A DNA stretch of 64,000 bases from Nitratireductor kimnyeongensis (GTDB taxonomy: Bacteria; Pseudomonadota; Alphaproteobacteria; Rhizobiales; Rhizobiaceae): the NCBI RefSeq assembly GCF_019891395.1, contig NZ_CP078143.1:3423001-3487000 (forward strand). The letters run 5' to 3'. Shown piece after piece: positions 37,197-45,310 of the stretch (its first letter is position 1; every line of letters starts with the position of its first letter). The notes beneath the pieces are model-generated. The model was given only the letters and a program-made list of their open reading frames with translations, was not told where the DNA came from and ran no database searches. A program made the translations under genes and the position numbers.

Positions 37197-38571
37197 GGCG
37201 GTCGCGCCTTAGCCAGCGCACGTAGAGCAGCACTGATACGATAGCGAGGCCGCTCACGAGGCCGATCCAGATGCCCGGGCCATTCATACCCAGCACGAAG
37301 GCGAGGACCACGCTCGATGTCATGCCAAGCCCCCAATAGCCCAGCAATGAGTAGATCATGGGCACTTTCGTGTCATGGAGGCCACGCAACATTCCCGCGG
37401 CGAGCGCCTGTGCGCCGTCGAAAACCTGAAACAGGCCGGCAAGGGCCAGGAATGTGACTGCAAGGGCGATGACCTCTGCATTCTCAGGCAGGTCGAGGTC
37501 GAGGAAAGCCCCGATGAGCGGTCGAGGCAGTGTGACCATGATGACGGCCATCAACGCCATGAAGCCAACCCCCATGACGAAGGCAGTCCAACCGGCACGG
37601 GTGATCGCGTCGAGGTTTTGTGCGCCGAAGGCCCTGCCAACGCGGACGGTTGCCGCCTGGGCAAGTCCCATGGGAACCATGAAGGTGATGGACGAAATCT
37701 GGATGGCGATGGCGTGGGCGGCCAGTGCGGGCCCGCTGATCAGCCCCATCAGAAGGGCTGCCGCGTTGAAGATCGTGACCTCGAAGGTCATGGAGCCGGC
37801 GATCGGCAGGCCGAGGCGGATCAATTCAAAGAACCGGGGCCAATCGGGGCGCCAGAAACGGCCAAAAAGCTGATAGCGGCGAAACTGGCGCTCGAGCGAA
37901 ACGACCAGTGCCAGGCCGAAGAACATGAGCGCGCTTGAAAGCGTGGTGGCGATGCCGGAGCCGGGCACGCCAAGTGCCGGAAAGCCGAGATTGCCGAACA
38001 TCAGGCACCAGTTCGCCAGAACATTGAACGCCACCATGAGGAACATGATGGTGAGCGCCCAGCCAGGCCGCTCCAGAGCCGAGATGAAGGAACGCAGAAC
38101 GATGTAGCCGAAAAAGGGCAGGGCGGCCCATTGGAGCGTTCGCACATAACTGCCAGCAACGCCGGCAAGCGACGGGTCCTGCCCCATCCACAACAGGACC
38201 CGCTCGGCCTGCCACAGAAGCAGCCAGATCGGGATGGAGACGGCAATGGCCAGCCAAAGCCCCTGCCGCACGGTGCGTCTGACATCGCGCAGGGAATGGA
38301 GCTTGCGACCAAGGGCGCTCGCTATCATGGGAGAGGTGGCCAGCAAAAGGCCAAGACCGAATATGAGCGGGGCGAAATAGAGATTGTAGCCGAGTGTTCC
38401 CGCCGCCAGCGCTTCGGGTCCAAGTCGCCCCATCATCATGACGTCGGTCGTGGTCATGGCGATCTGCGCCAGATTGGTGAGCACCATTGGCCATGAGAGC
38501 GCCAACATTGCACGCGCTTCCGCAATCCAAGGATTGGCCGGCGTGGAAACGCCGGAAGCAATGGCTGCCAT
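37162..38571 (-). CDS. MATE-family multidrug efflux transporter (NorM-like)
   Basis: A 469-residue inner-membrane protein with 12 predicted helices in two repeats. MATE features include LSWPMVLTNLAQIAMTTTDV near 24-43, DVMMMGRLGPEALAAGTL near 42-59, the Pro-rich VPGSGIATTLSSAL near 196 and ERPGWALTIMFLMVAFNVLANW near 159-180. NorM-type members export cationic drugs using Na+ or H+. AGGGG precedes the ATG at 38571 by about 9 bases. It converges on the J-domain gene and is downstream of bmt on the same strand with 136 bases between them. Confidence 0.9.
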   Translation of the reverse strand: MAAIASGVSTPANPWIAEARAMLALSWPMVLTNLAQIAMTTTDVMMMGRLGPEALAAGTLGYNLYFAPLIFGLGLLLATSPMIASALGRKLHSLRDVRRTVRQGLWLAIAVSIPIWLLLWQAERVLLWMGQDPSLAGVAGSYVRTLQWAALPFFGYIVLRSFISALERPGWALTIMFLMVAFNVLANWCLMFGNLGFPALGVPGSGIATTLSSALMFFGLALVVSLERQFRRYQLFGRFWRPDWPRFFELIRLGLPIAGSMTFEVTIFNAAALLMGLISGPALAAHAIAIQISSITFMVPMGLAQAATVRVGRAFGAQNLDAITRAGWTAFVMGVGFMALMAVIMVTLPRPLIGAFLDLDLPENAEVIALAVTFLALAGLFQVFDGAQALAAGMLRGLHDTKVPMIYSLLGYWGLGMTSSVVLAFVLGMNGPGIWIGLVSGLAIVSVLLYVRWLRRDRLMPWLHRPPAA

Positions 38572-38667
38572 GTCGTCTACCCCTTGCAGCAGACGGAACA
38601 CTCAACGCCTGCCGAAATCACACGCGGAAGGAGGATGCCTTCGGCGCAAAAGTGCTTTTAGCGGGCA

Positions 38668-38682
38668 TTGCCTGTCAGGCAA
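38668..38682. other. Inverted repeat downstream of bmt and upstream of the MATE gene
   Basis: TTGCC TGTCA GGCAA at 38668-38682, a perfect 5-bp (7-bp if the loop is closed) inverted repeat containing CCTGTCAGG. No T-run follows, so it is not an obvious intrinsic terminator. The core CCTGTCAGG also occurs at 5908-5916 and 40780-40788. Confidence 0.3.
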
Positions 38683-38707
38683 GCCGGATTGTTTGGACCA
38701 GTGGCTC

Positions 38708-39736
38708 TCAATCGCGCCGGCGCCGGGTTTTGCGTGTTGCGGTCGCTGCACCGCTTTCGGATGCGGGCTTGTTGCGCATGGGGCCGACACGCGCGACGAT
38801 CTCTGCGATGTCCGGACGGTTTTCGGGCTCTTTGTGGCCATCCAGAGCAGTGCGCATGGCCGCCAGATGCTCGAAGGAGGTGCCGCAGCAGCCGCCGATG
38901 ATCTTTGCGCCACCATCGACGGCAAGCCGCACATATTCGCTCATCAATTCGGGCGTTCCGGAATAGTGAACCTCGGTGCCGCGAAATTCCGGAATGCCGC
39001 AATTGCCCTTGATGACCACCGTTGCGTCGGGCCGCGCTTCGGTCATGTCCAGAAGGGATGCCAGAATGTCGGGCGCGCCAACGCCGCAATTCGCACCGAC
39101 GGCGACCGGTCCCCTGGGCAGCGCATCGACAACGGTGTGAATGTCTTTCGGCGCGAGCCCCATCATGGTGCGGCCGGCCGTGTCGAAGGAACCGGTATAG
39201 GTGTAGGGAAGGCCGACCCGGATCGCGGCCTCGGCTGCCGCGCGGATCTCGTCGGGCGCGGACATGGTTTCGATCCATGCCACTTCCGCGCCGCCCGCCT
39301 TGAGCCCTTCCATCTGTTCGGTGAAGGCGTCCACCGCCTCCTCATAGGTGAGCGCGCCGAGCGGCACCAGGAGCTCGCCCGTGGGGCCGACGGAGCCTGC
39401 CACGATAACGCGGCGTCCTGCCTTGCCGGCGATGCGGCAGGCAATCTCGGCGGCCTTGCGGTTCAATTCGTGGACACGGTCCTGTGCGTTGTGCAGTTTG
39501 AGCCGGTGGCGTGTGCCGCCAAAGGAATTGGTGAGGATGATGTCGGCGCCGGCATCGACGAAGCCCTGGTGCAGGGCCTCGATCTTTTCAGGCGCGTCTT
39601 CGTTCCAGAGCTCCGGCGCTTCGCCCGATTCGAGCCCCATGGCAAAGAGATTGGTGCCGGTTGCCCCATCGGCAAGGAGCACGCCGCGTTCCGCAAGCAG
39701 AGCATCGATGGGATTTGTGGTGGCCGGGGACTGCAT
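38708..39736 (-). CDS. bmt: Betaine-homocysteine S-methyltransferase
   Basis: A 342-residue enzyme of the zinc-dependent homocysteine methyltransferase family, closest in layout to rhizobial Bmt, which uses glycine betaine to remethylate homocysteine and gives dimethylglycine. Motifs are LADGATGTNLFAMGLESGEA near 21-40, LTNSFGGTRHRL near 70-81, the zinc ligands in GANCGVG (Cys near 215) and IIGGCCGTS (Cys-Cys near 280), and GLPYTYTGSF near 175. The ATG at 39736 is preferred because GGAAGG lies 7 bases upstream of it. A 24-bp inverted repeat 42-65 bases upstream may be an operator. Neighbour XRE regulator is upstream in the same orientation. Confidence 0.9.
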   Translation of the reverse strand: MQSPATTNPIDALLAERGVLLADGATGTNLFAMGLESGEAPELWNEDAPEKIEALHQGFVDAGADIILTNSFGGTRHRLKLHNAQDRVHELNRKAAEIACRIAGKAGRRVIVAGSVGPTGELLVPLGALTYEEAVDAFTEQMEGLKAGGAEVAWIETMSAPDEIRAAAEAAIRVGLPYTYTGSFDTAGRTMMGLAPKDIHTVVDALPRGPVAVGANCGVGAPDILASLLDMTEARPDATVVIKGNCGIPEFRGTEVHYSGTPELMSEYVRLAVDGGAKIIGGCCGTSFEHLAAMRTALDGHKEPENRPDIAEIVARVGPMRNKPASESGAATATRKTRRRRD

Positions 39737-39777
39737 GGGCGCGCCTTCCATTCGGGCGAGGCTTCGATATGGGGAAA

Positions 39778-39801
39778 GGATATAAAGAAATCTTTATGTC
39801 C
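39778..39801. promoter_or_regulatory. Candidate operator upstream of bmt
   Basis: Half-sites GGATATAAAG (39778-39787) and CTTTATGTCC (39792-39801) are inverted repeats with one mismatch around AAAT. The element is 42 bases upstream of the bmt ATG and 15 bases downstream of the end of the XRE gene. AT-rich palindromes with an ATAAAG/CTTTAT core occur upstream of methionine-cycle genes in rhizobia (SahR-type ArsR repressors), to my memory; that link is inference. Confidence 0.5.
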
Positions 39802-39816
39802 GTCAATCCGCCATCC

Positions 39817-40668
39817 TCATCCAAGCCGAAGGCTTTTGACAAACCCGGCTGCCTCATGGGCATTGATCTCGGCATCGCGGATAAGCCCGTCAAAATGCCG
39901 GGTCAAGCGCTGAAGGGAGCCGGTGGAGCTGATCACAAGATACATGCCGCCCATGTAGAGAGCCGCGCGATAGGGCCCGAAGATGGTGTAGGGCGCGGAG
40001 TAGCGGCGGCGCCCATCGAACAGGAAAAGGCGGAACGTGGGGTAGAGATCGTCGAGCAGGCGCGCCATGTGGATGATCTGGTCGGCGCGGACCTGCTCGG
40101 GCAGGGTGCGCCACACACCTTCACCCTTGGCGAAAAGCTCCAGGGTATGCCGGGGCATGCAGACCTCCATGTCGGTCTCGGGCCGGCGATTGTAATCGAC
40201 GCGATACCGGGCTTCGCTGATTTGTGTGTCGCGGCGCTGGGGCATGGCCTCGGCTTCGTAGTGGATCACGGCTTCCGTGCGCAGAAGATCGGGAATGCCC
40301 GAGGGCACATAGCGGATCTTGGTGCCGACGGCTTCGGCATGCCATCTGGCAAGCATCGTGTCGTCGAACCCGCCCTGAGCCTCGGCGATTTCAAGGCTTT
40401 CGCGCAGGTCGCCGGTGATGCCCTCGTCCTGACTGAGGCCGAGCAGCCAGTCGAGTGACACCTTGTGTTCGGCTGCAATGTTGATGAGCGTCTCGGCGCG
40501 CGGAAGCCGCGTGGACGCGCCGGAAAGAAGCTGGGAGAGGGCGGAGCGGTCTATGCCAACGGCTGCGGCGAAGGCCGACTGGTTGAGGCCGGAGCGCTGG
40601 AGCAGGATTCTCAGGCGATCACGGAATGTGTCGGAAAGATCGCGCTTGTCGATAATGACCTTCTCCAT
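39817..40668 (-). CDS. XRE-family transcriptional regulator
   Basis: A 283-residue regulator. Residues about 13-75 form a Cro/CI helix-turn-helix (RLRILLQRSGLNQSAFAAAV then DRSALSQLLSGASTRLPRAET). The C-terminal 200 residues, with a conserved-looking DMEVCMPRHTLELFAKGEGVW near 166 and YRAALYMGGMYLVISSTGSL near 234, form a ligand-binding-like part without a named family. Two spaced halves (SLDWLLGLSQDEG near 70) link them. It lies directly upstream of bmt in the same direction, so it may control betaine-linked methionine synthesis. The ATG at 40668 gives MEKVIIDKRDLSD. Confidence 0.78.
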   Translation of the reverse strand: MEKVIIDKRDLSDTFRDRLRILLQRSGLNQSAFAAAVGIDRSALSQLLSGASTRLPRAETLINIAAEHKVSLDWLLGLSQDEGITGDLRESLEIAEAQGGFDDTMLARWHAEAVGTKIRYVPSGIPDLLRTEAVIHYEAEAMPQRRDTQISEARYRVDYNRRPETDMEVCMPRHTLELFAKGEGVWRTLPEQVRADQIIHMARLLDDLYPTFRLFLFDGRRRYSAPYTIFGPYRAALYMGGMYLVISSTGSLQRLTRHFDGLIRDAEINAHEAAGFVKSLRLG

Positions 40669-40769
40669 CGCACCTATCAACGAATGATGACTTTAGTAAA
40701 CAAATGCGATGATAAGTGTGCAAAGTCAACGGATTGTGCGCTTTCTCGCATTGCGTGTGTTTCGGCCTA

Positions 40770-40787
40770 CTGACAGAATCCTGTCAG
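40770..40787. promoter_or_regulatory. Candidate operator upstream of the desaturase gene
   Basis: CTGACAG (40770-40776) and CTGTCAG (40781-40787) are perfect inverted repeats around AATC, 65 bases upstream of the desaturase ATG and 102 bases upstream of the XRE start on the other strand. The spacing and symmetry suit a dimeric repressor such as a TetR or MarR protein; the regulator is unknown. Confidence 0.4.
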
Positions 40788-40851
40788 GATCAAAAACGCG
40801 CTGCCGTGGTGGCCTGACGGGCTTGGGGGGTGGCGCAGAACCGGAAAACCG

Positions 40852-41865
40852 ATGAATAAAACGACCAGACGCCGGGGCACGCGCTCTGTGGCCGTGGAAT
40901 GGCCGACGCTTGCCCTGATTTTCGCCTGTTACGGGGGATGGGCGGCAGCGGGTTTTTTGCTCTGGCCTCACTGGCCGCTCGCAGCACTGGCACTGCTGAC
41001 ATTGACGATTGCCCTGCAGAGTTCGCTCATGCATGAATGCCTGCACGGGCATCCAACGCGCTCGGCGGCGATCAATGAAGCGCTGGTGTTCCTGCCCATC
41101 GGGCTTGTCTATCCCTATCGCCGGTTCAAGGCGCTGCACCTGCGCCATCACGCGGATGAACGGCTGACCGATCCTTTCGAGGATCCGGAGAGCCACTACA
41201 GGGCTCTTTGGCAATATGAGGAAATGCCCGTCTGGGCGCAGCGCCTCCTGACAATCAACAACACGATGCTGGGCCGGTTCGTACTTGGACCGGTGATCAT
41301 GAATGCCGGCTTTCTGGTTTCGGAATGGAGGCTGGCCGGCGAGAATGCGCGCGGAGTGCGGAAGGCCTGGTTGCTGCATGGGTTGGGGCTGGTCATTGTT
41401 CTGACCATCATTGGCTACGGGTTCGATATGCCGCTGTGGCTTTATGGTCTCCTACCGGCCTGGCTCGGACAGTCGCTGATTTCGGTCCGAACCTTTGCCG
41501 AGCATCAATGGTCGGAACGGCCGGACGGGCGCACCATCATCGTGGAGCGCTCGCCGCTATCGCTGCTGTTCCTGAACAACAATCTGCATCTCGTTCATCA
41601 CAAGCTGCCGCGTGTGCCATGGTATCGGCTTCCCGCACTCTATCGGGAACGGCGGAGTGAGTGGCTCGCGATGAATGGCGGTTACAGCTATGCCAATTAC
41701 TGGGCGCTTCTGAAGGATTTTGCTTTTCAGGCCAAGGAGCCGGTGCCGCATCCTGCCTTGAGGCGCATGCCGGAAGCCGCGCGTGGTTTTCGCCCGCGCG
41801 CGCATGGGCGCAGGGTTGGCGGGCAGGGAACCGTGCCGGTGCCGGCAAGGCCGGTGAAAGAGTGA
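40852..41865 (+). CDS. Membrane fatty acid desaturase
   Basis: A 337-residue di-iron membrane desaturase. The three histidine boxes are present: HECLHGH at 61-67, HLRHH at 96-100 and HLVHH at 246-250, with hydrophobic segments at about 20-58, 78-90, 142-156 and 172-212. It could desaturate or hydroxylate a membrane lipid, carotenoid or other acyl chain; the substrate is not fixed by sequence. The C-terminal 50 residues are basic and proline-rich. It is followed after 39 bases by the PhnD-like gene on the same strand. A perfect inverted repeat lies in its upstream region. Confidence 0.86.
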   Translation: MNKTTRRRGTRSVAVEWPTLALIFACYGGWAAAGFLLWPHWPLAALALLTLTIALQSSLMHECLHGHPTRSAAINEALVFLPIGLVYPYRRFKALHLRHHADERLTDPFEDPESHYRALWQYEEMPVWAQRLLTINNTMLGRFVLGPVIMNAGFLVSEWRLAGENARGVRKAWLLHGLGLVIVLTIIGYGFDMPLWLYGLLPAWLGQSLISVRTFAEHQWSERPDGRTIIVERSPLSLLFLNNNLHLVHHKLPRVPWYRLPALYRERRSEWLAMNGGYSYANYWALLKDFAFQAKEPVPHPALRRMPEAARGFRPRAHGRRVGGQGTVPVPARPVKE

Positions 41866-41904
41866 GTGCTTGCGTCTGGCATGCGTCGCATCGGATAAGA
41901 ACGC

Positions 41905-42612
41905 ATGCGTGACTGGATTGCTGCCCTTCCCATGTATGACTGGCCCGAGTGCCGGAATGAGACCGATGCGCATTGGGACCGGCTGCGCGACGGGCTGCGC
42001 GCTCAGGGTGTCGATGCGCCCGAGGCGCTTTCGCGTGGCGACGATTTGCGGGCGCTGTGGCGAAACCCGAACCTGCTTCTCGCGCAAACCTGCTGGGGCC
42101 CGATGGAAGCGGGCCTGGCCCGCCATGTGCAGGTGGTCGGGCAGCCGGATTATTCAGCCTATGAGGGTGGGGCGGGTGCGCTCTATTCCAGCGCAGTGGT
42201 GATGCGCAAGGACGTGACGGGCCGTGATGTCACAGCGCCTTTGCACGGGCGGGCGCTCCTGCCGCTTGATCTGATGCGCGACACACGCCTTGCCTATAAT
42301 GAAACGCTCTCGCGCTCTGGCTTTCTCGCCTTGATTCAGGATTTGAAGGAGGCGGGGGAAGGAATTGAAATATTTGCAGAAAGACTGGAGACAGGCGGGC
42401 ATCGAGCATCGCTTGAGGCCGTGCGGGACGGGCGTGCGGATGTGTGCGCCGTGGATTGCCGCAGCTGGGCCCTGGCGCAGCGTTTTGTGCCTGGTTTAGA
42501 TAAGCTGTGTGTTGTCGGGTGGACGGCGCGGCGGCTGGGGCTTCCCTATATCACGAGCCATGAAACGGATGCGGAAACACTTGCGTCGCTGCGCGCTGTG
42601 CTTCTTGTCTAG
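41905..42612 (+). CDS. Orphan PhnD-like binding protein lacking a signal peptide
   Basis: A 235-residue protein with the phosphate/phosphonate periplasmic-binding fold (PhnD type): it starts MRDWIAALPMYDWPE, with NPNLLLAQTCWGPMEAGLAR near 54-73, YSSAVVMRKDV near 93-103, SRSGFLALIQDLKEAG near 136 and DVCAVDCRSWALAQRF near 178. No hydrophobic signal peptide exists at the N-terminus, so unlike true PhnD it should stay in the cytosol, and no permease or ATPase genes are near. The ligand is unknown. Its last 4 bases overlap the convergent dehydrogenase gene (42609-42612). Confidence 0.82.
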   Translation: MRDWIAALPMYDWPECRNETDAHWDRLRDGLRAQGVDAPEALSRGDDLRALWRNPNLLLAQTCWGPMEAGLARHVQVVGQPDYSAYEGGAGALYSSAVVMRKDVTGRDVTAPLHGRALLPLDLMRDTRLAYNETLSRSGFLALIQDLKEAGEGIEIFAERLETGGHRASLEAVRDGRADVCAVDCRSWALAQRFVPGLDKLCVVGWTARRLGLPYITSHETDAETLASLRAVLLV

Positions 42613-45173
42613 CTGCGCATGCGCTCGCCTGCGGGATCGAAGGGCGGCACGACATTGATGCGGGCCGGGCGGCGGCGGCCTAAAATCTCGATCTCGAACA
42701 GACCTGCGGTCTCGTTTTGTGAAAGGGCGGCGGACACATAGCCCTGTGCCATGGACTTGTCGACCGAATGGGCATAGCCCCCGGAGGTCACCCAGCCGAC
42801 GACGCGCCATGCGCCATCGACGAGACTGTTTCCAGCTTTGCTGATCTCCTTGCCGGCTTCATCGAAGCGGGGCGCGCCGAAGCCGTGCGGCGGTTCGACG
42901 GTGCCGAAATCCCGGTCGCCGACCTTGGCCCAGACGGGCTCGTCGCCCATCACATCGGCGCTCTCGGCTTCGACGACGAAGGAGACGCGCCTGAGACGCG
43001 GACCCTCCTGCTTTTCGCGCATGGCGGCCTCGCGGCCAACAAAATCTCCCTTGTCCAGCTTGACGAAACGCTCCATGGCTCCCTCGAAGGGGCCGTAAAT
43101 CGGGCGCAGCTCGCGGAACCAGGTCGGGAAATTCTTCTCAAGCCGCATGGAAAGCAGGGCGCGCATGCCGAAATCGACCATGCCGAATTCGGCGCCCGCC
43201 TCCTTCAGCGCCGTATAGACCTGGCGCTGATAGGCCGGCGGCATCCAGATTTCATAGCCTAGATCGCCCGTATAGGTGAGCCGGTTGACCATGCAGGGCG
43301 CGCCGGCAACGGCCATTTCGCGGAAATCCATGAAGCGAAAGGCATCTTTCGAAATATCGATGTCGGCCAGTTTTTCGAGAACGGCGCGGGATTTGGGTCC
43401 GGCGAGCGACAGGCCGACCAGGGTCTGGTCGAACCGGTGGAGATGCACCGTGCCGTCGCGTGGCAGGTGTTTTTCGAACCAGCGCATATGGTGGATCTGC
43501 GCGGCGTATGAGCCCCAGACCATGAAGCGGTCGATCGCATCTCTGGGGCCGCGATTGGCAATGGTGAAATCGCCGATCAGCTTGCCGAACTCGTTGAGCA
43601 TGGGCGAGAGGACGATGCGGCCGGGCTTCGGCAGGTGGTTGGTCATCAGGTGATCGAGGAAGCCCCGCGCGCCGGTGCCGGAAATCTCATACTTTGCAAA
43701 ATTGGCGATCTCGGTGATGCCCACGCGTTCCCGCACGGCGCGCACCTCATTGCCCACAGGCGCAAAATCATTGGAGCGGTGGAAGGAGACGACATCCTTC
43801 GGTTCGGTGCCTTTCGGCGCGAACCAGAGAGGCGTTTCCAGACCCCAGGAATCGCCCATGACCGCATTGTTGTCGCGGGTCATGATGTCGTAAAGCGGCG
43901 TTGTCTGCGCCGGGCGGGCTGCAGGCAGTTCTTCATTGGGGAAGCGTATAGAGAAACGGCGGGAATAGTTTTCGCGCACCTTCGCATTCGTGTAGCGCAG
44001 GCTCGCCCATTCGCCGAAACGAGCGACATCCATGCCCCACACATCGAAGCCCGGATCGCCATCGACCATCCAGTTGGCAAGGGCAAGCCCGACACCGCCA
44101 CCCTGGCTGAAACCGGCCATGACGGCGCAGGCGACCCAGTAATTGGTGAGACCCTGAACGGGACCGACAAGCGGGTTGCCGTCGGGCGCGAAGGTGAAGG
44201 GGCCATTGATCACCTGCTTGATGCCGGCGTTTTCCAGTGCCGGGAAATGGCGAAAGCCCACTTCGAGCGAGGGAGCGATGCGGTCGATGTCCGGCTCCAG
44301 GAGTTCATGGCCGAAATCCCACGGCGTCTCGCGCGGCGACCACGGCTTTGCCGCCTTCTCATAGGTGCCAAGCAGAATGCCATTGCGCTCCTGGCGGGTG
44401 TAGATCTCGCCCTTGAAATCGATGACGCCGATCATCTCGCGGCCGGTCTCGCGGTTGAAGGCCTCCACTTCCGGCATGGGCTCGGTGAGAAGATACATGT
44501 GCTCCATGGCCAGAAGCGGCAGTTCGAGGCCCGCCATGCGGCCCACTTCGCGCGCCCACAGGCCGCCGCAATTGACCACGTACTCGGCCTCGACCGTTCC
44601 TTGCTCGGTGATGATTTTCCAAGTTCCGTCAGAGGTTTGCGCGAGTTCCGTGACTCGGTTTCTGAGCACGATCTCGGCACCGAGTTTTCGCGCGGCCTTC
44701 GCATAGGCATGGGTTGTGCCGGAGGGATCGAGGTGACCTTCGACCGGGTCCCACATGGCGCCGACGAAGTGGCGCTCATCCATGAGCGGGAACATGGACC
44801 TGGCTTCAGACGGGGTGATCAGCTCGGTCTCCATACCGAGATAGCGGCCCTTGGCGTGGGCAAGGCGCAGAAAATCCATACGCTCGGGGGTGTCGGCCAG
44901 CATGACGCCGCCCGTCAGGTGGAGGCCGCAGGACTGGCCGGACAGCTCTTCGATTTCCCGGTAGAGCTGGACCGTATAGGCCTGAAGCTTCGCAACATTG
45001 GGATCGCCATTGAGCGTGTGAAAACCGCCTGCCGCATGCCAGGAAGAGCCGGAGGTAAGCTCGGAGCGCTCAATCAGCATGACGTCGTTCCAGCCGGCGC
45101 GAGCAAGATGATAAAGCACCGAACACCCGACCACGCCACCACCAATCACGACTGCTTTTGCATGCGATTTCAT
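42609..45173 (-). CDS. Dimethylglycine/sarcosine dehydrogenase-like FAD and aminomethyltransferase-fold oxidoreductase
   Basis: An 854-residue protein with an N-terminal FAD-dependent DAO domain (GGGVVGCSVLYHLARAGW near 12-29, SSWHAAGGFHTL near 43, MEHMYLLTEPMPEVEAF near 222 and GGVGLALANWMV near 370) and a C-terminal GcvT-type tetrahydrofolate-binding region (about 440-850, with AKYEISGTGARGFLDHLM near 510 and TGDLGYEIWMP near 650). This is the layout of dimethylglycine and sarcosine dehydrogenases, which oxidise N-methyl groups and pass the one-carbon unit to folate. It lies downstream of the MttB gene in the same direction. The substrate (dimethylglycine, sarcosine or another N-methyl compound) is inferred only. 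Confidence 0.87.
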   Translation of the reverse strand: MKSHAKAVVIGGGVVGCSVLYHLARAGWNDVMLIERSELTSGSSWHAAGGFHTLNGDPNVAKLQAYTVQLYREIEELSGQSCGLHLTGGVMLADTPERMDFLRLAHAKGRYLGMETELITPSEARSMFPLMDERHFVGAMWDPVEGHLDPSGTTHAYAKAARKLGAEIVLRNRVTELAQTSDGTWKIITEQGTVEAEYVVNCGGLWAREVGRMAGLELPLLAMEHMYLLTEPMPEVEAFNRETGREMIGVIDFKGEIYTRQERNGILLGTYEKAAKPWSPRETPWDFGHELLEPDIDRIAPSLEVGFRHFPALENAGIKQVINGPFTFAPDGNPLVGPVQGLTNYWVACAVMAGFSQGGGVGLALANWMVDGDPGFDVWGMDVARFGEWASLRYTNAKVRENYSRRFSIRFPNEELPAARPAQTTPLYDIMTRDNNAVMGDSWGLETPLWFAPKGTEPKDVVSFHRSNDFAPVGNEVRAVRERVGITEIANFAKYEISGTGARGFLDHLMTNHLPKPGRIVLSPMLNEFGKLIGDFTIANRGPRDAIDRFMVWGSYAAQIHHMRWFEKHLPRDGTVHLHRFDQTLVGLSLAGPKSRAVLEKLADIDISKDAFRFMDFREMAVAGAPCMVNRLTYTGDLGYEIWMPPAYQRQVYTALKEAGAEFGMVDFGMRALLSMRLEKNFPTWFRELRPIYGPFEGAMERFVKLDKGDFVGREAAMREKQEGPRLRRVSFVVEAESADVMGDEPVWAKVGDRDFGTVEPPHGFGAPRFDEAGKEISKAGNSLVDGAWRVVGWVTSGGYAHSVDKSMAQGYVSAALSQNETAGLFEIEILGRRRPARINVVPPFDPAGERMRS

Positions 45174-45201
45174 GAGCTTGCACCTGTTGCTGGAATCGAA
45201 A

Positions 45202-45310
45202 CTAGAGCATTTCCACTTTTATCCGGGTCGCGTGAAAGCTCCCTCTCTCTCTTTGTTTCAAGCAGTTCCGGACGGAAGACCGGTTCCCTCTTTTCCTGGA
45301 ATTGCTCTAG
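45202..45310. repeat. RIME-like rhizobial intergenic repeat element
   Basis: A 109-bp element with terminal inverted repeats: CTAGAGCATTTCCA at one end and TGGAATTGCTCTAG at the other. The interior contains a GTTCCGGACGGAA motif, which is typical of RIME-type intergenic mosaic elements of Rhizobiales as I recall them. It lies between the dehydrogenase gene and the mttB gene. The last bases of the element, CTAG, supply the TAG stop of mttB. Copy number in the genome cannot be seen from this window. Confidence 0.75.

Noticed and set aside
38438..39913. 491-codon frame antisense to bmt and part of the MATE gene
   Set aside because: Spans two real genes on the other strand and has no domain.
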